DNA of 62,626 nt. Source: Acidocella aminolytica 101 = DSM 11237. GTDB taxonomy: Bacteria > Pseudomonadota > Alphaproteobacteria > Acetobacterales > Acetobacteraceae. The stretch lies in NCBI RefSeq assembly GCF_900129125.1, contig NZ_FQVJ01000024.1:1-62626 (forward strand), in the 5' to 3' direction. Below are positions 61,851 through 62,626 of this stretch, in pieces (position 1 is the stretch's first letter; each line of letters starts with the position of its first letter). A model generated the notes under the pieces. The model was given only the letters and a program-made list of their open reading frames with translations. It did no database searches and was not told the DNA's origin. The position numbers were made by a program, and so were the translations under genes.

Positions 61851-62626
61851 ATGACTGAGGCCCCCTCATCAAAAAAGAAGCCCACCGGCACGCAAAAACC
61901 CGCAACCCCCGTATTCCGCCCCGGTAGCTCGACCGCCGGGCTCAAGCCGGCAGAAATCAAGCCACTGCTGACCAGCGAGCAAACCCGTTCCAAACCCGTG
62001 GCTCAGGGCCTGGATCTTGCCGATCGGCCCAAGATCATCCTGACGGCTGGCCGGGGCAAAACCGGCAAAACCACCTTCCTGCGCTGGATCGTCGAGATGG
62101 CAACTATGGAAAATAAAGCCCCACTTTTGGCCGATATCGATCCAACCAATGCAACCTTCTCGACTTTTTTCGAGGATGTTTCCAGACCAGATACATTCAA
62201 CCAGACCGCTGTCCGCGACTGGCTGCAAGACTTCATGGAATATGCCATCAAGGAAAAGCAAACCGCCGTCATCGATCTGGGGGGTGGAGATACGATCCTG
62301 CGCACCATAGCCGCAGAAATGCCCGGCTTCGATGCAATGATTGAGGAGGCGGGCCTGGCCATGGTGATGTTCTACCTCGCCGGCCCGCATCCCGAGGATT
62401 TAACCCCGGCCGCCACGCTCGGCGCATTGGGCTTCAAGCCTCGCGCTCGCGCGTTCGTGCTCAATGAAGGCGTGACACCGCCGGGGCAATCGCGCGATCA
62501 GGTATTCAGCCGCGTGATCTCCTCCAACGTCTATCGCGATGAAACAGCGGACGGTGCCCTCACCCTCTGGATGCCGCGCCTGCACGCGGCCGAGGCGGTC
62601 GAGGCTCGCACCGCGAGTTTCGTCGC
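61851..62626 (+). CDS. TraL-like P-loop ATPase, 5' part (continues at 1-195)
   Basis: Together with 81-195 this gene encodes 296 residues. A disordered N-terminus (about 1-55) precedes a ParA/MinD-like P-loop with TAGRGKTGKTTFLRW near 65-79 and a Walker B-like TAVIDLGGGDT. IncP TraL carries a similar nucleotide-binding site; the function in transfer is unknown. It lies nine bases after the TraK-like gene, with GGAGAA before the ATG. Confidence 0.8.
   Translation, partial: MTEAPSSKKKPTGTQKPATPVFRPGSSTAGLKPAEIKPLLTSEQTRSKPVAQGLDLADRPKIILTAGRGKTGKTTFLRWIVEMATMENKAPLLADIDPTNATFSTFFEDVSRPDTFNQTAVRDWLQDFMEYAIKEKQTAVIDLGGGDTILRTIAAEMPGFDAMIEEAGLAMVMFYLAGPHPEDLTPAATLGALGFKPRARAFVLNEGVTPPGQSRDQVFSRVISSNVYRDETADGALTLWMPRLHAAEAVEARTASFV
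62547..62626. repeat. Terminal overlap, right copy (circularity)
   Basis: Identical to positions 1-80. Joining the ends here gives a 62,546-bp circle and restores the TraL-like gene that starts at 61851. Confidence 0.93.

Overview
The window is one complete circular replicon. Its first 80 bases (1-80) are identical to its last 80 (62547-62626), and a P-loop gene (61851 onward) reads in frame across the join into 1-195. The unique length is therefore 62,546 bp. It carries a RepC-type initiator, a ParA partition ATPase, a full VirB/VirD4 type IV secretion system, a relaxase and an oriT-like region, so it is a self-transmissible plasmid. RepC family, gene style and GC-rich coding point to an alphaproteobacterium. 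The metal-resistance load suggests an acidophilic or metal-exposed Acetobacteraceae host (Acidiphilium/Acidocella type), but there is no rRNA marker, so this is inference.

Layout. (a) 55566-896 across the join: transfer-initiation block, with a very large MOBF relaxase and a small companion on the minus strand, an AT-rich oriT candidate, then traK/traL/traM-like genes diverging on the plus strand. (b) 1280-4003: sulfur-stress cassette (ArsR-rhodanese regulator, persulfide-dioxygenase-like MBL hydrolase, MFS transporter). (c) 4141-9251: mercury block with merR, merA and, in place of merT/merP, a periplasmic thioredoxin-like protein, a Cys-Cys membrane protein and a Met-rich protein. (d) 9391-13227: second metal operon led by a MerR-HMA fusion, with a CcdA-like protein and a P1B ATPase that has YPC instead of CPC. 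(e) 13576-14886: higBA and a serine resolvase with a res-like site. (f) 14873-22049: a tight five-gene operon (HTH, MmeI-like methylase, AbiJ/HEPN-like protein, SF2 helicase, GIY-YIG nuclease), the best candidate for an undescribed defence system. (g) 22168-30010: plasmid maintenance (ArdC, VbhA with a Fic remnant, VapBC, NERD protein, ParA with a small partner, a second toxin-antitoxin pair, RepC, small regulators). (h) 30123-41883: virB1-virB11 and virD4 on one strand, nearly all overlapping. (i) 42135-55376: copper and extracytoplasmic thiol-redox module (multicopper oxidase, CopZ, Cu ATPase, CueR, DsbD parts, TlpA proteins, Lgt).

How it works together. Three MerR-family regulators each sit beside a promoter with the diagnostic 19-bp spacer, so mercury, copper and a third metal would be sensed independently. 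Export ATPases and MerA remove or reduce the ions, and the periplasmic redox proteins would handle the thiol damage. Three unrelated HigA/XRE modules carry promoter sites built from the same TATACAA half-site, and CATGTTTACATG-like palindromes are scattered through the par-rep segment. Both suggest plasmid-wide regulatory wiring.
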